34,988 nt of DNA from Bdellovibrionales bacterium (GTDB lineage Bacteria > Bdellovibrionota_C > UBA2361 > RFPC01). The notes under the pieces are model-generated. The model ran no database searches. It worked only from the letters and a program-made list of their open reading frames with translations, and had not been told where the DNA came from. Below are positions 32,963 through 34,988 of this stretch, piece by piece. The stretch lies in the NCBI GenBank assembly GCA_020434495.1, contig JAGRAT010000005.1:1-34988 (forward strand). The letters run 5' to 3'. The first letter of the stretch is position 1. Every line of letters begins with the position of its first letter. The position numbers were made by a program, and so were the translations under genes.

Positions 32963-34003
32963 GTGGAATCACCCTACCAAAGAATAGATGCCCTGAAGTG
33001 GGTCCTTGAGCAAGTCGACCCCTATCACCTCGGGGCTCCCGTGGTATTCCTTGGCGCTGTACCCCATCCGATACTCTCCCTTTTTCCGTGTGAAGAGCTC
33101 TATTGCTATCAGACGTTGTATACTCATGCCGAACAACTAGAAAGTGCTGGATACAAAATCAATGTCCCGTGCGAGAAACCTGTCCAGCTCGTTCTCGTCG
33201 CAGGGACAAAGCACAAGGACTACAACGATCTCTTACTACAAGAAGCGCTGGAAATAGCAAATGACCAATCCCAGATTTATTTTGCGCTGGAGCAACAACT
33301 TGGAGGCGCGGCACTAGCAAAACAAGCAAGAAAAACACTGCAAACCGAACGAGTATACTCGAAAGCGAGAAGCAAAGTGATTCAATTCGATCACCAAGAG
33401 CTTTTCACCTTTATATCTCAATCTACTCGAGAAAGAGCACCAACTATTACTTACGAAGACACCATCTTTTCAACCCATCCTTCCCTCTTTAGTTACAGAG
33501 AAATTGACAGAGGTTCGCGACTCCTTATTAATTACCTTGAGAGAACTCCTTCCCTCTTGACGAAGGGGAACGGAGCCGACCTTGGATGCGGTTGGGGTCT
33601 CTTTGGAATTTGCCTGCTTCGAGCACATCCACAAATAGAAAAGGTATCTTTCATCGATTTAGAGCGGCACGCCTTGAATTCGATAGAGGAAACCCTGGCC
33701 AGATATGAACTCACGGAGCGAGCGGCACTTCTTTGGACAGATGCTCGCAAATTCAAAGCTCAAGGACGACGCTTTGACTGGATCGTATCTAATCTTCCAT
33801 ATCATCAAGATGGCAGCACCGCCTATGAATTACAGGCCGAAATTGTAGAGCGACTCCCCAGCCTCTTGAAACCTGGAGGGGAAGCCCTCCTTCTCTGGCA
33901 TCACCTGGCACCCCGGTTGGCTGACTCCCTTTGGAAACGATTTAAAATTTCAGAAATTGCTGAAGCACAACCTCCGTATTACCTGATACGTATTTGCAGT
34001 TAG
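32963..34003 (+). CDS. RsmC-like class I RNA methyltransferase
   Basis: 346 residues from a GTG at 32963; the frame is open back to a TTG at 32921 that would overlap the divergent gene by 24 bases. Neither start has a Shine-Dalgarno site. The N-terminal half (about 1-160) resembles the inactive methyltransferase-like domain of RsmC/RlmG. The active half begins THPSLFSYREIDRGSRLLIN, matching the family pattern F-x-LDxGS-LL. SAM motif I is GADLGCGWGLFG (204-215) and the catalytic motif is SNLPYH (276-281), a variant of NPPF. RsmC methylates N2 of G1207 in 16S rRNA, and RlmG methylates 23S rRNA. I favour this pair for fold reasons; the exact rRNA site is inferred. Confidence 0.85.
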   Translation: MESPYQRIDALKWVLEQVDPYHLGAPVVFLGAVPHPILSLFPCEELYCYQTLYTHAEQLESAGYKINVPCEKPVQLVLVAGTKHKDYNDLLLQEALEIANDQSQIYFALEQQLGGAALAKQARKTLQTERVYSKARSKVIQFDHQELFTFISQSTRERAPTITYEDTIFSTHPSLFSYREIDRGSRLLINYLERTPSLLTKGNGADLGCGWGLFGICLLRAHPQIEKVSFIDLERHALNSIEETLARYELTERAALLWTDARKFKAQGRRFDWIVSNLPYHQDGSTAYELQAEIVERLPSLLKPGGEALLLWHHLAPRLADSLWKRFKISEIAEAQPPYYLIRICS

Positions 34004-34035
34004 CAGGCTGTAATAGGCGAATACCCCTTTTTTAT

Positions 34036-34055
34036 AGGTCACATTTGGGTGACCT
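34036..34055. promoter_or_regulatory. AGGTCAC inverted repeat, candidate operator or weak terminator
   Basis: AGGTCAC (34036-34042) and GTGACCT (34049-34055) are perfect inverse copies around a 6-base spacer, about 105 bases before the small gene at 34141 and 33 bases after the methyltransferase stop. A T-run lies before, not after, the stem on the plus strand, so an operator is at least as likely as a terminator. Confidence 0.45.
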
Positions 34056-34140
34056 GTTCTAATCTATCCACATCTATTCTTGGCAACCTTCTTGCAACAT
34101 CCATCTTCAGACTTAATCTGGCTAGCGATTTCGAGGATTT

Positions 34141-34407
34141 ATGCAAGAGGTACGAGGGATGAAACTCACTGAAGGCAAACGGTTGCAATCATCAGATTTC
34201 GTACTGGTGAATAAGCAAGAGGAATTGGCTCAGCCATCCAAAGAGGACCTTACCCGGTCCGCAAAGGACTCTGGCATTTACGATACTTTCGGACAGGTAA
34301 ACCCTCTCCTATCCACTGGAGAGTGGTGCGAAGACGATATCATTGAGATGTCATCAGGAAGGGGCTCCGGAATCTTCACTCGAATAGTAAACTTCCTATA
34401 CTCTTAA
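34141..34407 (+). CDS. Small uncharacterised protein
   Basis: 88 residues from an ATG at 34141, or 82 from the ATG at 34159, which has AGAGG 8 bases upstream; GAGG also precedes the first ATG, so both are possible. No family is recognised. The body is polar (Lys/Glu/Ser-rich) and the end is a short hydrophobic, aromatic stretch (GIFTRIVNFLYS), which could be an amphipathic membrane-contacting tail. No signal peptide. It stands alone between intergenic gaps of 137 and 130 bases, so it may be a single-gene transcript. Confidence 0.5.
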   Translation: MQEVRGMKLTEGKRLQSSDFVLVNKQEELAQPSKEDLTRSAKDSGIYDTFGQVNPLLSTGEWCEDDIIEMSSGRGSGIFTRIVNFLYS

Positions 34408-34537
34408 GAAATCAATTAACAAGAATTCCACCCACTCTCTCATACCAGCAATCGAAACTCCCTCTAGAGCTTTCATCTTACGAACTGCATGCGGGACCAT
34501 GTATTTTGTTGAAGATGCGAATTAAAGCGGGCGCGGG
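34408..34537. other. Intergenic, 130 bp between convergent small genes
   Basis: No gene, strong hairpin or repeat was found. Confidence 0.4.
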
Positions 34538-34873
34538 TTACGCAGCCTTAACGCCAAGTCGCTGAGAGATTACATCGATAGTTCGCCTTTTGGGAGCAAT
34601 TGAGGCAACGACCATTTCCTCGGATGGTTGAATTTCTCTTGTCACTTCGGCTTTAGAAGAGGTGGAAATAAGAATATCGAAATATCGCTCTTTCAGTGTT
34701 TCATCCAGCTCAGGAAGTACAGAGCACATTTCACGAAGGAGCTCGTGGCTAATGTGAGCCTTCAGTCCTTGCTTTCTTAGGGCATGGAGCTCATCGAGTT
34801 GATCCATGATCTCCTTAACAAGGAGCACCAGTGCATAGTCCTGCTGAACACTTGTTTCTTTAGAATCTGCCAT
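34538..34873 (-). CDS. Small uncharacterised helical protein
   Basis: 111 residues, not recognised. AAGGG lies 6 bases before the ATG, a good ribosome site. The N-terminal two thirds is predicted to be helical and amphipathic (YALVLLVKEIMDQLDELHALRK, then HISHELLREM), perhaps a coiled coil or a small interaction domain. The C-terminus is basic and ends RRTIDVISQRLGVKAA, with a possible strand before it. No membrane segment. It is read away from the right edge of the window, and the 115 bases upstream of it hold no other gene. Confidence 0.55.
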   Translation of the reverse strand: MADSKETSVQQDYALVLLVKEIMDQLDELHALRKQGLKAHISHELLREMCSVLPELDETLKERYFDILISTSSKAEVTREIQPSEEMVVASIAPKRRTIDVISQRLGVKAA

Positions 34874-34988
34874 TTTAACCCTTCAGTCGCCCTAGAATCC
34901 CCAACTGTTACAAGTCTTATGCCACTTAAGCTTACCCGTAAACCTGCCCAAGGGAACCAATAAACCCCTGAAAATTCTAGAATTTCTC

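Noticed and set aside
1-34988. tRNA genes, CRISPR arrays, transposons or integrases
   Set aside because: None was seen on either strand by inspection; a covariance-model search would settle short RNAs.

Overview
The window looks like chromosomal DNA of a Gram-negative bacterium. It encodes an outer-membrane porin with a signal peptide and terminal Phe, probable lipoproteins, and an F-type conjugation (type IV secretion) module. It also carries core genes (pheST, miaB) and B12-dependent acyl-CoA chemistry. The gene set (miaB next to a bifunctional nuclease, a split B12 mutase, paired acyl-CoA dehydrogenases) would suit a deltaproteobacterium-like or related lineage, but nothing here fixes the taxon. 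No rRNA, tRNA, CRISPR array, transposase or integrase was seen.

Layout. (1) 1-6237, minus strand: three tightly packed genes read toward the left edge, in the order TraF-position protein, TraH-position protein, TraG-like membrane protein (cut by the window edge). (2) 6238-6768: a 531-base divergent gap with two dyads close to the tra-like genes and, nearer the right side, three helically phased DnaA-box-like sequences followed by an AT-rich inverted repeat. (3) 6769-9024, plus strand: an ArsB/NhaD-type transporter and a degenerate eIF2B-family protein. A 14-bp tandem repeat (9169-9210) follows. (4) 9242-14270, minus strand: YfgM-like membrane protein, BFN nuclease, miaB, and three overlapping small envelope genes. 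(5) 14486-19959, minus strand: HIT protein, acyl-CoA dehydrogenase, B12 mutase large and small subunits, and an AMP-binding protein whose catalytic motifs are lost. (6) 20024-21625: a receiver-PAS-histidine kinase. (7) 21920-23810: an orphan gene facing a phosphate-selective-type porin, with a shared bidirectional terminator. (8) 24106-31884, plus strand: second acyl-CoA dehydrogenase, pheS, pheT, a Cys/Met-metabolism PLP enzyme, a GNAT-like protein and an orphan. (9) 31898-34003: two RNA methyltransferases transcribed head to head. (10) 34141-34873: two small orphans.

How the genes work together. Block 5 reads as a short-chain or branched acyl-CoA pathway. The mutase carries Phe83 and Gln201 at the two positions that separate isobutyryl-CoA mutase from methylmalonyl-CoA mutase (Tyr and Arg), so I call it IcmA/IcmB-like rather than methylmalonyl-CoA mutase. 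With the adjacent dehydrogenase this suggests isobutyryl-CoA/butyryl-CoA interconversion and oxidation. Several proteins in the window keep a fold but lose hallmark residues: the AMP-binding protein, the eIF2B-family protein, the HIT triad and a Glu in the PLP enzyme. The left block is the most accessory-looking region and may be part of an integrated conjugative element or a chromosomal secretion system.
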